Assembly (NCBI RefSeq): GCF_014646215.1
Contig: NZ_BMNA01000013.1
Coordinates: 1 to 64,000, forward strand
Direction: 5' to 3'
Source: Nakamurella endophytica
Lineage (GTDB): Bacteria > Actinomycetota > Actinomycetes > Mycobacteriales > Nakamurellaceae
Length of the DNA stretch: 64,000 bases
Shown here: one piece after another, positions 35,105 through 43,836 of the stretch
Position numbering within the stretch: position 1 is the first letter of the stretch
Layout of the letters: each line of letters begins with the position of its first letter
The notes under the pieces: model-generated
Database searches by the model: none
Told to the model about the DNA's origin: nothing
Seen by the model: the letters and a program-made list of their open reading frames with translations, nothing else
Program-made: the position numbers and the translations under genes

Positions 35105-35863
35105 ATGCAGGAGCGCACGTACGGCGAGTTGGCGGTCTCGATCGCCGACACGCACACCGAACTGGGTGAGGCGGCGGCGGCCCAGTTCGCTGCCGCGGTC
35201 CGGGCCGAGCTCGCCGAGAAGGACGAGATCGGCGTCATCCTCGCCCTGGGCGCGGCCCAGGACGCGTTCTTCGGCGCGCTGAAGCGGCGCACCGACATCG
35301 AGTGGGGGCGCATCACCGTCCTGCACGTCGACACCTACATGGGCATCGGCTGGGACAGCCCGGCCAGTGGCGCCCAGCGGATGCGCAAGCACCTGTTGGA
35401 CGAGGTCGGGCCCAAGGAGTTCCTGCCGATGGACGGCGCGGCGGAACCGGTCGAGGACGAGCTCGCGCGATACACCGAGATCTACAACCGGTTCCAGCCG
35501 GAGGTCTGCATCGTCGGCATCGGCGAGAGCGGCCACCTGGCCTTCAACGACCCGCCGGCCGACTTCGACACCCGGGACATCACCCGGGTGGTGCTGCTCG
35601 ACCAGACCACCCGGGGTCAGATCAGCAAGAACGGCATCTTCCCGTCCATCGACGAGGTGCCCACCTACGGCATCTCGCTGACGATGCACGCGCTGCTCAA
35701 GCCGAAGACGGTGATCGCCCTGGTGCACGAGGTCGACAAGGCGCCGGTGGTCAAGAAGATCCTGGAGGGGCCGGTGACCTTCATGGTGCCGGCGTCGATC
35801 CTGCAGCAGCACCCGAACGCCCACCTGTACCTGAGCCAGGAGACGGCGTCGCTGCTGGACTGA
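35105..35863 (+). CDS. Glucosamine-6-phosphate deaminase/isomerase-like protein
   Basis: A 252-residue NagB-fold protein. Blocks are GVILALGAAQDAFFGAL, ITVLHVDTYMGIGWDSP and CIVGIGESGHLAFNDPPADF, the NagB catalytic loop (GxGxDGHIAFNEP) with the His kept and the Asp changed to Ser. DEYVG is replaced by DTYMG. It therefore belongs to the family but may act on another phosphosugar. GAGAGGA precedes ATG 35102/35105. It follows the FCD regulator after 114 bases and ends before a strong terminator. Confidence 0.8.
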   Translation: MQERTYGELAVSIADTHTELGEAAAAQFAAAVRAELAEKDEIGVILALGAAQDAFFGALKRRTDIEWGRITVLHVDTYMGIGWDSPASGAQRMRKHLLDEVGPKEFLPMDGAAEPVEDELARYTEIYNRFQPEVCIVGIGESGHLAFNDPPADFDTRDITRVVLLDQTTRGQISKNGIFPSIDEVPTYGISLTMHALLKPKTVIALVHEVDKAPVVKKILEGPVTFMVPASILQQHPNAHLYLSQETASLLD

Positions 35864-35872
35864 TCGGTGCGC

Positions 35873-35915
35873 AGCGGCCGGCGCGGGTGGGCGACCGCCT
35901 CTCGCGCCGGCCGCT
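35873..35915. terminator. Strong bidirectional hairpin
   Basis: A perfect 13-base-pair GC stem, AGCGGCCGGCGCG paired with CGCGCCGGCCGCT around a 17-base loop. It lies between the NagB-like gene and the convergent serine hydrolase. There is no U-tract, as is usual in actinobacteria. Confidence 0.8.
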
Positions 35916-35944
35916 TCCCGGTGTCGGGACCGGGTGGTGGAGGC

Positions 35945-37336
35945 TCAGGCGCCGTCGAGCGCCATGCACACCGCCGCCAGCTCCGCCCGCTGCAGGCCGG
36001 TGAACACCGCCGCGTCCTGATCCTGCGACTTGTCCGTCCGTTGCAGGTTGATCGACACCGTGGCCGACCGGGTGCCGTCCGGGGACGCCGCGATGAACTG
36101 CGTGTACCCGACGGTGTTGCCGGTGTGGCCGTACACCGTCCCGCACTCGGTCTGGTAGCGGAACAGGGCCATGCTGGCCGAGTTGAACCCCGGCCCTGGC
36201 GGTCCGGACTCACCGGCCGGGATGAACAGGTCCTGCTGGGCGGCGCGGACCTTGCTGCCGAACAGCTTGCCGCCGACGTAGGCGCGGACGAACGTGGTCA
36301 GGTCCGCGGGGGTCGAGACGACACCGCCGGAGGCCCAGGCCCACCCGGGAGCCAGACCGCCGGTGACGTCCTCCAGCGGGGCCGGCGGTGCCCAGTCGTA
36401 CCCGTGGATGTAGGGCGCGGGCAGTTCGATCGCGCTCGGCAGTGACGTGTGCGCCAGGCCCAGCGGCCGCAGCACCCAGGTCGAGAGCGCCTGTGCGTAC
36501 GGCTGTCCGGTGACCCGCTCGATCATCAGCCCGACCAGGATGTTGTCGCTGTTGGAGTAGGCGTACCGGGTGCCGGCCGGGAACGCCAGCGGCTGGTCGG
36601 CGATCGTGGCGATCAGTGCGGCCGGCTTGGCGGGGTGGTCCGGGTCGCGCTGGTAGAGCTCGGCGAACTTCGGCGACCCGAGGAAGTCCGGCACGCCGCT
36701 GGTGTGGCTCAGCAGCTGGCGCAGGGTGACCGCGGACCAGGCTTTCGGCTGCTGGGGCAGGACGCGGCCGAGGGTGCTGTCCAGCGAGAGCTTGCCCGCC
36801 TGCACGAGGGCGAGAGCGGTGGCCCCGCTGAAGGCCTTCGCCACGCTGGCGATCCGCATGCTGTCGTCGGCGGTCGGCCGGGTCTTCTTCGCGACATCGG
36901 CGTAGCCGGCGGTGTGCACGGTGCGCCGGTCACCGACCTGGACGACGGCGATGGCGCCGGGCGGGCCGCCCGGCATGGCCACCAGTTCCGCCAGCGCCTG
37001 GTCGAGACGCGCTGCGCGGTCCGGCCCCTGCGACGGCGGAGTGCCGGCCGAGGACGCCGGGGTGGACGAGGACGCCGGGGTCGACGACGGCGTGGTGGCC
37101 GACGACGGAGAAGTGCCCGACGAGGCAACGGCCGGCGAGGAGGCCGGAGCCGAGGACGCCGCCGACGAGGAGACCGTGACGGACGCCGAGGATGCCGTCG
37201 ACGACGATGCGGTCGTGGTGGCGGCGCCGCTGTCCTGGGTGCACCCGGAGACGAGGCCGAGGACGGCCGCGGTGGCGAGCGCCGCCGCGGCCCGGCGACC
37301 CGGGCGGCGGGCGGACCTGGTTCGACCTGCCTGCAC
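35945..37336 (-). CDS. Serine beta-lactamase-like lipoprotein hydrolase
   Basis: A 463-residue class C beta-lactamase/DD-peptidase-fold protein. The signal ends LGLVSGC (Cys32), so it is an exported lipoprotein. A Ser/Thr/Ala/Pro linker spans about 33-103. Catalytic motifs are SVAK (S164, K167), YSNSD and GHTGNTVG. It may be an esterase or D-aminopeptidase rather than a true beta-lactamase. It is convergent to the PvcA-like operon and may act on cell-surface peptides. Confidence 0.88.
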   Translation of the reverse strand: MQAGRTRSARRPGRRAAAALATAAVLGLVSGCTQDSGAATTTASSSTASSASVTVSSSAASSAPASSPAVASSGTSPSSATTPSSTPASSSTPASSAGTPPSQGPDRAARLDQALAELVAMPGGPPGAIAVVQVGDRRTVHTAGYADVAKKTRPTADDSMRIASVAKAFSGATALALVQAGKLSLDSTLGRVLPQQPKAWSAVTLRQLLSHTSGVPDFLGSPKFAELYQRDPDHPAKPAALIATIADQPLAFPAGTRYAYSNSDNILVGLMIERVTGQPYAQALSTWVLRPLGLAHTSLPSAIELPAPYIHGYDWAPPAPLEDVTGGLAPGWAWASGGVVSTPADLTTFVRAYVGGKLFGSKVRAAQQDLFIPAGESGPPGPGFNSASMALFRYQTECGTVYGHTGNTVGYTQFIAASPDGTRSATVSINLQRTDKSQDQDAAVFTGLQRAELAAVCMALDGA

Positions 37337-37485
37337 GGCGACTCCTGCTCCCTCGACGTCCCTCTACCAGAGCCGAACGGCGCCAGGATGACGCCTCCGG
37401 CAGGTCCGGCGACATAGACCTAGGTCGTCAGCCCGGCGGCCGACGCACGGCCCGGCCGGGCCCGGCGACGACGGAGATGCGCAAA

Positions 37486-37500
37486 GCTGTCTGACAGGTA
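37486..37500. promoter_or_regulatory. FCD-regulator operator 1
   Basis: GCTGTCTGACAGGTA contains the perfect palindrome CTGTC-T-GACAG. It lies 67 bases before the GntR gene and recurs, inverted and with one change, before the catabolic operon. Confidence 0.7.
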
Positions 37501-37566
37501 CAGTGCCGAGCAACAGGCGCGGGCCGTGCCAGCGGTCCGGCACGATGTCAGGTCACGGGAGTAGCG

Positions 37567-38328
37567 ATGACGGAACGACGCCTGACCCGGGTGACCCTGC
37601 TCGACGGCCTGGTGGACGCACTGACCCGACAGATCCAGGACGGCGAGCTACCGCCGGGCACCCAGCTCCCGGGCGAGGCGGCCCTCGGGGAGCAGTGGGG
37701 CGTCAGCCGTCCGGTGGTGCGGGAAGCACTGGCACTGCTGCGGGACCGCGGGTACCTGCATACGGTCAACGGCAGCGGCACCTTCGTCCGGCATCCGGAT
37801 GTCGGCCACGTGTCCGCGGCGCTGGAGCGGCACATGAGCCTCACGGAGCGCGAGGTCCTCACCGTCGACCATCTCTACGAGGCTCGGGAAGCCATCGAAT
37901 CGGCAGCGGCGCGGCTGGCCGCCCTGCGGTCGGACGAGCAGGACCACCTGTTGCTGTCCCGGTATCTCGAGGACATGGGTCGGAGCCGTGGCGACAAGGC
38001 CGCCTATGCCGCTGCGGACGTCGGCTTCCACGTAGAGCTGGCCAGGGCGAGCAAGAACCCCATGCTGCCGGCGCTGCTGCTACCGCTGGTGCGGACCATC
38101 GTCGAAGGTGTGATGGAGAGCCATCGGTCACCGCGGGGTGTTCCGCTCGGCCTCGAGGGCCACGGAATGATCCTCACGGCCGTCGTGGAGCGGGACGCCG
38201 AACGTGCGGCGGCGGCCATGGCCGCCCATCTGGCCGACAGCCGGAAGCTCTTCCCACCAGATGTGTTGCTGCGCAATTTCAGTCATCCGACGCTCGGCGG
38301 CGCGACCACCCCCTCGACCCGCCACTGA
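37567..38328 (+). CDS. FadR/GntR-family regulator of the catabolic operon
   Basis: A 253-residue regulator. The winged helix holds LPGEAALGEQWGVSRPVVRE and SGTFVRHPD, and the FCD domain DHLYEAREAIESAAARLAAL and VGFHVELARASKNPM. Directly upstream of the large catabolic operon and on the same strand, with matching operator sites before itself and before the first enzyme, it is very probably its repressor. The inducer is probably a sugar acid. Confidence 0.9.
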   Translation: MTERRLTRVTLLDGLVDALTRQIQDGELPPGTQLPGEAALGEQWGVSRPVVREALALLRDRGYLHTVNGSGTFVRHPDVGHVSAALERHMSLTEREVLTVDHLYEAREAIESAAARLAALRSDEQDHLLLSRYLEDMGRSRGDKAAYAAADVGFHVELARASKNPMLPALLLPLVRTIVEGVMESHRSPRGVPLGLEGHGMILTAVVERDAERAAAAMAAHLADSRKLFPPDVLLRNFSHPTLGGATTPSTRH

Positions 38329-38367
38329 TCCGGCCTTGACACCACCGCGCCGATGACTGATAGTCGC

Positions 38368-38382
38368 TACCTGTCAGGCAGC
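38368..38382. promoter_or_regulatory. FCD-regulator operator 2
   Basis: TACCTGTCAGGCAGC equals the reverse complement of operator 1 at 14 of 15 positions. It ends 25 bases before the first enzyme gene, near the expected promoter (TTGACA at 38336-38341 could be the -35). Confidence 0.7.
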
Positions 38383-38407
38383 TAGGCAGCAGCGGAGCGG
38401 AGCGGAC

Positions 38408-39148
38408 GTGCAACGAGGCGCGGTCTTGATCACCGGGGCGACGGGCGGCATCGGTCGTGCCGTGGCGCGGGCGGTGCACGGCACCGGTCAGGACGTGAGC
38501 CTGCTCGACCGGGAGGACTCCCGGTTGCAGGACCTGGCCGCCGATCTGGCCGCCATCGGGTCCGGTCGGGTCACCGTCAGCGCCGGCGACGCCGCGGACC
38601 AGGCCGATGTCACCGCCTGGGTGCAGCAGGCCCGAGCCGACCACGGTCAGGTCGTCGGCCTGGTGAACGTGGCGGGCCTCTGGCGGTCGACCGCCTTCGA
38701 CGAGCTCGACATGTCGGAGGTGGACGACGTGATCACCGCCAACCTGCGGACGGCGATCGTCTGCTGCCGGGTCGTCGCGGACGTCATGCTGGCGCAGGGC
38801 TTCGGCAGCATCGTCAACTTCGCCTCGACGGCCGGGGAGTACGGCTCCATCTCACCGGCTGCCCACTATGCCGCGGCGAAGGGCGGGGTCATCGCGCTGA
38901 CGAAGTCGCTGGCACGCGAGCTGACCCCCAGGGGGGTCCGGGTCAACGCCATCTCGCCGGGGCCGATCGACACCGCGGGCCTGGCCGCCGGCAGCTCCGC
39001 CACGGCGGACCAGGTGGCCTCGCGCACCCTGCTGGGTCGACTGGGCACCCCGGAGGAGATCGCCGACTGCGTGCTCTTCCTGCTGGGCACCGGATCATCC
39101 TTCGTCACCGGACACGTGTTGCGCGCCAACGGAGGTAGCCTGCTGTGA
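38408..39148 (+). CDS. SDR dehydrogenase 1 of the sugar operon
   Basis: A 246-residue classical short-chain dehydrogenase. The coenzyme motif is LITGATGGIGRAVARAV; NVAGLWRSTAF, SIVNFASTAGEYGS and HYAAAKGGVIAL (YxxxK) follow. It resembles 3-oxoacyl reductase/sugar-alcohol dehydrogenase types and, in this setting, probably oxidises a sugar or sugar acid. GTG 38408 follows GGAGCGGAGCGGA. It overlaps the permease gene by four bases. Confidence 0.88.
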   Translation: MQRGAVLITGATGGIGRAVARAVHGTGQDVSLLDREDSRLQDLAADLAAIGSGRVTVSAGDAADQADVTAWVQQARADHGQVVGLVNVAGLWRSTAFDELDMSEVDDVITANLRTAIVCCRVVADVMLAQGFGSIVNFASTAGEYGSISPAAHYAAAKGGVIALTKSLARELTPRGVRVNAISPGPIDTAGLAAGSSATADQVASRTLLGRLGTPEEIADCVLFLLGTGSSFVTGHVLRANGGSLL

Positions 39149-40215
39149 GCACCGCACGCTCCCGTGGCCGCGGCACCCGCCACCGCGTCCTGCGGGTCCT
39201 GGCGGCCGGGGAGGCCGGCGTCATCCTGGCGCTGGTCATCCTGTGCGTGACGTTCCAGCTGATCCAGCCGGCCTTCGGGTCCGCGGCCGACGTCCGGGCC
39301 ATCCTCTCCGCCCTGTCCTACCTCGGCATCATCTCCGTCGGCCAGATCATCCTGCTGATCGGCGGGGAGTTCGACCTGTCGGTGGGCTCCACGGCCGGTC
39401 TGAGCGCCATCGTCGCCGCCGATCTGATGGCGCACCACGACATCCCGGTCGCCGTGGCCGTGCTCGGCGGGCTGCTGGTCGGCGCGCTCATCGGGCTGGT
39501 GAACGGCGTCGTCGTCGTCCGGCTGCGCATCCCCGCCTTCATCGCCACCCTCGGCATGCTGTTCGTCGCCCAGGGCGCGACCCAGGTCATCACCGACGGT
39601 CAGCCGATCTATCCCCTGCCGCAGGTCGTCTCGGACATCGGCCAGGCCACGCCGCTGTTCGGGCTCGGTTGGTCGTTCGCCTTCTTCGTCGTCGTGGCGA
39701 TCCTCGGCGACCTGTTCCTGAGGGTCACCGTGCCGGGCCGGACGATGTACGCGGTCGGCGGCAACCCGGTGGTCGCCCGGCTGTCCGGGGTGCGGGTCGA
39801 GCGGTACAAGATCGGCGCCTTCGTGCTCTCGGGGACGCTCGCCGCCGCCGGCGGACTGTTCCTGATGGGCAACCTCGGCTCCGGCACCACCTCGATCGGC
39901 CAGGGGTGGGAGCTGCTGGTGATCGCCGGTGTTGTCGTCGGCGGCGTCAGCCTCTTCGGTGGCGTCGGTTCGGTCGTCGGTGGCGCCGTCGGCATGTTGC
40001 TCCTGCAGGTCGTCCAAAGCGGCCTGGTGGTCGTGGGTATCAGCCCCAACTGGCAGACCATCGCCGTCGGTTCGATCATGGTCCTGGCCGTCGGGCTCGA
40101 CGTGTGGCGACGGCGGCTCCCCGACACCGAGCCCACGGAGCAACCCACGGCCACCGCGGCCGCTTCCGCACCCGCCCCCGAAGCAGCCGACCGAGCGGCG
40201 ACCGGCGAGACCTGA
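39145..40215 (+). CDS. Ribose-type sugar ABC permease
   Basis: A 356-residue RbsC-like permease with about ten membrane helices. Signatures are QIILLIGGEFDLSVGSTAGL, VNGVVVVRLRIPAFIATLG and GRTMYAVGGNPVVARLSGV. The C-terminus is a soluble Ala/Glu/Pro tail. Works with the SBP and tandem ATPase downstream. Confidence 0.92.
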   Translation: MSTARSRGRGTRHRVLRVLAAGEAGVILALVILCVTFQLIQPAFGSAADVRAILSALSYLGIISVGQIILLIGGEFDLSVGSTAGLSAIVAADLMAHHDIPVAVAVLGGLLVGALIGLVNGVVVVRLRIPAFIATLGMLFVAQGATQVITDGQPIYPLPQVVSDIGQATPLFGLGWSFAFFVVVAILGDLFLRVTVPGRTMYAVGGNPVVARLSGVRVERYKIGAFVLSGTLAAAGGLFLMGNLGSGTTSIGQGWELLVIAGVVVGGVSLFGGVGSVVGGAVGMLLLQVVQSGLVVVGISPNWQTIAVGSIMVLAVGLDVWRRRLPDTEPTEQPTATAAASAPAPEAADRAATGET

Positions 40216-40310
40216 CCGTCCCGCCCGTCGCAGCACGACGGACGGCGCTCCACCCCCATCTGTGCCCATCGCTGTGATCCCGCGTGTCCTGTCCAGAGGA
40301 GGACAAAGCA

Positions 40311-41459
40311 ATGAAGCTCTGTATCGCAGGTCCGTTGGCAGCGGCGGCCGCCGTCGTCGTGCTCGCCGGGTGCGGCTCGAGCACCGCCTCGTCGGGAGCG
40401 TCGAGCTCCGCGTCCTCGGCGTCCTCGGCGTCCTCGGCGTCGTCGACGACGTCGGAGGTGGCCACCTCCGGCTCGACCGCGTCGGCGACCGGCGGGAGCT
40501 CGGCCGCCACGGCCTCCGGCGGCGGCGGCGGCGGATCAGCGGCGTCGTCCGGCAGCGACACGGCCACGGCCTCCGGCAAGCCCGTGTCGATCCTCTGGGT
40601 GCAACCGCTGTTCACCCACCCCGTGCACAAGATCATGCAGGCCGGCTTCACCGACGCCTGCAACCAGCGTCACTACACCTGCACGCTGGTCGGCAATCCC
40701 AGTGCCACCAACTACGACATCTCCGCGACCGTCGCCCTGGCCGAGGCGGCGATGGTCAAGACCAAGTTCGACGCGATCGCGGTGTACGACGCGGATCCCG
40801 GCATCGACAGCTTCATCGCCAAGCTCGGCAAGGACGGCTACCCGGTGGTGACCTGGCACGTCATCCCGCCGGAGGGGTCGGTGCCCGGCCTGAAGGCCGC
40901 GGCGGCTGAAGACATCCCGACCGCCGGCGCAAATGCCGCGGACGCCATCGGCGCCAAGATCAACGGCACCGGCACGGTGGCGGTCAGCGAGGGCAGCTCG
41001 AACACGGCCGAGAACTTGATGGCCAAGTCCTTCACCGACGAGATGAAGAAGAAGTACCCGAACGTCAAGGTGCTGGACCCGGTGCTGGAAGGCTTCGACC
41101 CGGCCGCCGCGCAGGCCAAGGCGGTCGGCGTGATCCAGGCGAACCCGGACGTGGTGGCGGCCTTCTCGACGACCGGCGGCGGACCGGCCACCTGGGCCGG
41201 CGCGCAACGGACGGCCGGCAAGAACCTGTCGATCATCGGCATGGACTACACCCGCCAGAACCTCGACCTGGTCAAGGCCGGTCAGGTCTACGGGCTGGTC
41301 GCCCAACCGCTGTTCGCGGAGGCGCAGAAGGACGTCGAGCTGGCGGGCGCGCTGGCCGACGGGCAGTCCGTGCCCTACGCCAACGTGCTCCCGTCCCCAG
41401 TGATCACCAAGGACGGCCTGGCCCCGTACTACGAGATCCTCGACAAGGCCGGCGTCTGA
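40311..41459 (+). CDS. Sugar-binding lipoprotein (Peripla_BP_4 type)
   Basis: A 382-residue periplasmic-binding-type lipoprotein. The lipobox is VVLAGC (Cys21). A Ser/Ala/Thr/Gly linker (about 22-90) contains a nine-base tandem repeat coding for SSA units. The binding domain begins VSILWVQPLFTHPVHKIMQA and includes DAIAVYDADPGIDSFIAKL. ATG 40311 has AGAGGAGG eight bases upstream. It probably captures a sugar or sugar acid. Confidence 0.9.
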   Translation: MKLCIAGPLAAAAAVVVLAGCGSSTASSGASSSASSASSASSASSTTSEVATSGSTASATGGSSAATASGGGGGGSAASSGSDTATASGKPVSILWVQPLFTHPVHKIMQAGFTDACNQRHYTCTLVGNPSATNYDISATVALAEAAMVKTKFDAIAVYDADPGIDSFIAKLGKDGYPVVTWHVIPPEGSVPGLKAAAAEDIPTAGANAADAIGAKINGTGTVAVSEGSSNTAENLMAKSFTDEMKKKYPNVKVLDPVLEGFDPAAAQAKAVGVIQANPDVVAAFSTTGGGPATWAGAQRTAGKNLSIIGMDYTRQNLDLVKAGQVYGLVAQPLFAEAQKDVELAGALADGQSVPYANVLPSPVITKDGLAPYYEILDKAGV

Positions 41460-41463
41460 CCGG

Positions 41464-41497
41464 GTCCGGGACGGGCCCGGCCGGGTCCGTCCCGGGC
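41464..41497 (+). terminator. Hairpin between binding protein and ATPase
   Basis: CCGGGACGG and CCGTCCCGG form a nine-base-pair stem with a 12-base loop just after the binding-protein stop. Such partial terminators or mRNA stabilisers often allow more binding protein than ATPase. Confidence 0.55.
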
Positions 41498-41551
41498 CCT
41501 TGATCCGCAGTACCGAGCGCCGATGCGCACCGATGCGAGAAAGGAGGGGTG

Positions 41552-43084
41552 ATGACCGACCGTCCGGCGCTGCGGGTGACCGACGTCGTGAAGTCGTTCG
41601 GATCCACCACCGTCCTCAAGGGCGTCTCGCTGGAGCTGGAGCCAGGGTCCATCCACGGTCTGCTGGGTCAGAACGGCGCCGGCAAGTCGACGCTGGTCAA
41701 GATCATGACCGGCGTCCACGGTGCCGGCAGTTTCACCGGTGTGGTGCAGGTCGACGGCTCGACGGTACAGCTGACCCGCCCGCAGGATGCCCGACAGCTG
41801 GGCATCGGGTACGTCCCGCAGGAGATCGACGTGGTCGAACACCTGACGGTGACCGAGAACGTGCTGGTCGGTGATCTCGGCAGCGGGCTCCGCTTCGACC
41901 GTCGGGCCGCCGACCGGCGATGCCGGACGCTGCTCGACCAGCTGGGCATGACCATCGCGCCCCGCACCCGGGTGTCGGTGCTGTCGGCCGCCCAACGGCA
42001 ACTCCTGATGATCGCCAGGGCGCTCGCCCTGACGCCGAAGGTGCTCATCCTCGACGAGCCGACCACGTCCTTGACGGACACCGAGGCCGTGGCGCTCGGG
42101 CACATCCTGCGCCGGCTCGCCGCGACCGGCCTCGGCATCCTGTACATCACGCACCGGGTGCGTGAGGTGCTCGATCTCTGCGACGGGGCCACCGTGCTGC
42201 GCGACGGGCGCGTGGTGGAACAACTCTCGCGCAGCGACCTGACCGCCGACCGGATCGTCACCGCCATGGCCGGCCGCCAGGTCAGGGACCTGTTCCCGGG
42301 CCGCCGGTATCCGGGCGGCCGTACGGCACTGTCCGTCCGCAACCTCGGCGTCCGCCCCGCGCGCGGGTCGTCCGCCCGGGTCGAGGACGTCTCCTTCGAC
42401 GTCCACCAGGGCGAGATCCTCGGCATCGCCGGGCTCCTGGGCGCCGGCCGGAGCGAGCTGCTCGCCGGCGTCTTCGGGGCCGTGCCGCGCACCGGCACCG
42501 TGACGGTGGGCGGCCGGGAGGTGCGGCCGGGCCATCCGCGGCACGCGAGGTCTGCGGGCATCGGCATGCTCACCGAGGAGCGCAAGCGGACCGGCCTGCT
42601 GTTCAACATGTCGGCACTGCGCAACATCACCATCGGGTCGCTCGGGTCGGTCTCGCACCGCGGCTTCCTCGACTTCGCCGGAGAGCGCCGGGTGGGTCGG
42701 CGGGTCATCGGCGACCTGGAGGTCAAGACCCCGGGCATCCACAGCAGCGTCGAGCACCTCAGCGGCGGGAACCAGCAGAAGCTGTTGATCGGCCGGACGC
42801 TGCTGCCCGAGCCGTCGGTCATCCTGCTCGACGAACCCACCAAGGGCGTGGACGTCGGCACCCGGGCGCAGATCTACCGACTGGTCAACACCCTCGCCGA
42901 GCGCGGCGCCGCTCTCGTCGTCGTCTCCAGCGAGCTGGACGAGCTGCTGGGCATGTGCGACCGCTTCCTGGTCCTGGCGGCCGGTCGGCTGGTGGACGAG
43001 TTCACCAAGGGCGACGGCAGCGAGCAACGCATCCTCGCCTCCATCGCCCGGGTGACCCCGGCCGACGAAGCGATCACCACGTGA
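41552..43084 (+). CDS. Tandem-domain sugar ABC ATPase (RbsA type)
   Basis: A 510-residue protein with two ABC domains. The first has LLGQNGAGKSTLVKI, signature LSAAQRQLLMIARAL and VLILDEPTTSL. The second has a degenerate Walker A, LLGAGRSELLAGVFG, with LSGGNQQKLLIGRTLL and VILLDEPTKGVD. This asymmetry is normal for RbsA/MglA proteins. ATG 41552 follows AAGGAGG. The stop overlaps the next GTG. Confidence 0.93.
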   Translation: MTDRPALRVTDVVKSFGSTTVLKGVSLELEPGSIHGLLGQNGAGKSTLVKIMTGVHGAGSFTGVVQVDGSTVQLTRPQDARQLGIGYVPQEIDVVEHLTVTENVLVGDLGSGLRFDRRAADRRCRTLLDQLGMTIAPRTRVSVLSAAQRQLLMIARALALTPKVLILDEPTTSLTDTEAVALGHILRRLAATGLGILYITHRVREVLDLCDGATVLRDGRVVEQLSRSDLTADRIVTAMAGRQVRDLFPGRRYPGGRTALSVRNLGVRPARGSSARVEDVSFDVHQGEILGIAGLLGAGRSELLAGVFGAVPRTGTVTVGGREVRPGHPRHARSAGIGMLTEERKRTGLLFNMSALRNITIGSLGSVSHRGFLDFAGERRVGRRVIGDLEVKTPGIHSSVEHLSGGNQQKLLIGRTLLPEPSVILLDEPTKGVDVGTRAQIYRLVNTLAERGAALVVVSSELDELLGMCDRFLVLAAGRLVDEFTKGDGSEQRILASIARVTPADEAITT

Positions 43085-43821
43085 GCCGGCCGCACGTCCT
43101 GGTCACCGGCGCAGCCACCGGCATCGGCGCAGCGGTGACGCGCACCCTGGTCGGTCGTGGGACCACCGTCACCGGTGTCGGCCTGGACGCCGCCGACGGG
43201 CACCGCCTGGCGGCGGAACTGGGCGGCGCGCTGGACTACATCGAGTGCGACGTGACGGACGAGGGCTCCGTCGGGGCCGCCGTCGCCACCCTCGACCAGC
43301 TCGACGGCGTCGTCGCCTGCGCCGGCATCTATCCCCCGGACCGCCGCCTGGAGGACGTGTCGCTGCAGGACTTCCGCCGGGTGCTCGACGTGAACCTGGT
43401 GGGCGCGTTCCTGACGCTGCGGGCCACCCTGCCCCTCGTCCGCGCCGCCGGCGGCGGTGCCGTGGTGACCGTCTCGTCGGTGCACGCCGTGGCGGGCGCA
43501 CCCGGACAGGGCGCCTACGCCGCGAGCAAGGCCGGCATCGCGGGTCTCACCCGCCAGGTCGCCGTCGACTACGCACGCGACCGCATCCGGGCCAATGCCG
43601 TCCTGGTGGGATCGGTGGACACCCGGATCACCCGGGACGCCCTGGCTGCGGCCGGCTCCCCGGATGCGTTGGGACTGACCGACGACCTCACCCGGCTGGG
43701 CCGGATCGCCGCTGCCGACGAGGTCGCCGAGGTGGTCGCCTTCCTGCTCGAGGCGCGGTCGTCCTTCGTGACCGGCGCCGCCCTGCTCGCCGACGGCGGC
43801 CTGACCGCCCGGATCCTCTGA
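43081..43821 (+). CDS. SDR dehydrogenase 2 of the sugar operon
   Basis: A 246-residue short-chain dehydrogenase: VLVTGAATGIGAAVTRTLVG, VVACAGIYPPDRRLEDV, VVTVSSVHAVAGAPGQGAYA with YAASK. It may be the 2-keto-3-deoxy sugar acid dehydrogenase of a Weimberg/L-fucose-like route, since a FAH-type hydrolase is encoded later in the same operon. GTG start overlaps the ATPase stop. Confidence 0.88.
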   Translation: MSRPHVLVTGAATGIGAAVTRTLVGRGTTVTGVGLDAADGHRLAAELGGALDYIECDVTDEGSVGAAVATLDQLDGVVACAGIYPPDRRLEDVSLQDFRRVLDVNLVGAFLTLRATLPLVRAAGGGAVVTVSSVHAVAGAPGQGAYAASKAGIAGLTRQVAVDYARDRIRANAVLVGSVDTRITRDALAAAGSPDALGLTDDLTRLGRIAAADEVAEVVAFLLEARSSFVTGAALLADGGLTARIL

Positions 43822-43836
43822 GCCGAGGAGTGGACA

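Noticed and set aside
35945..37336. Serine hydrolase as part of the PvcA-like operon
   Set aside because: It is on the opposite strand and separated by a strong bidirectional hairpin.
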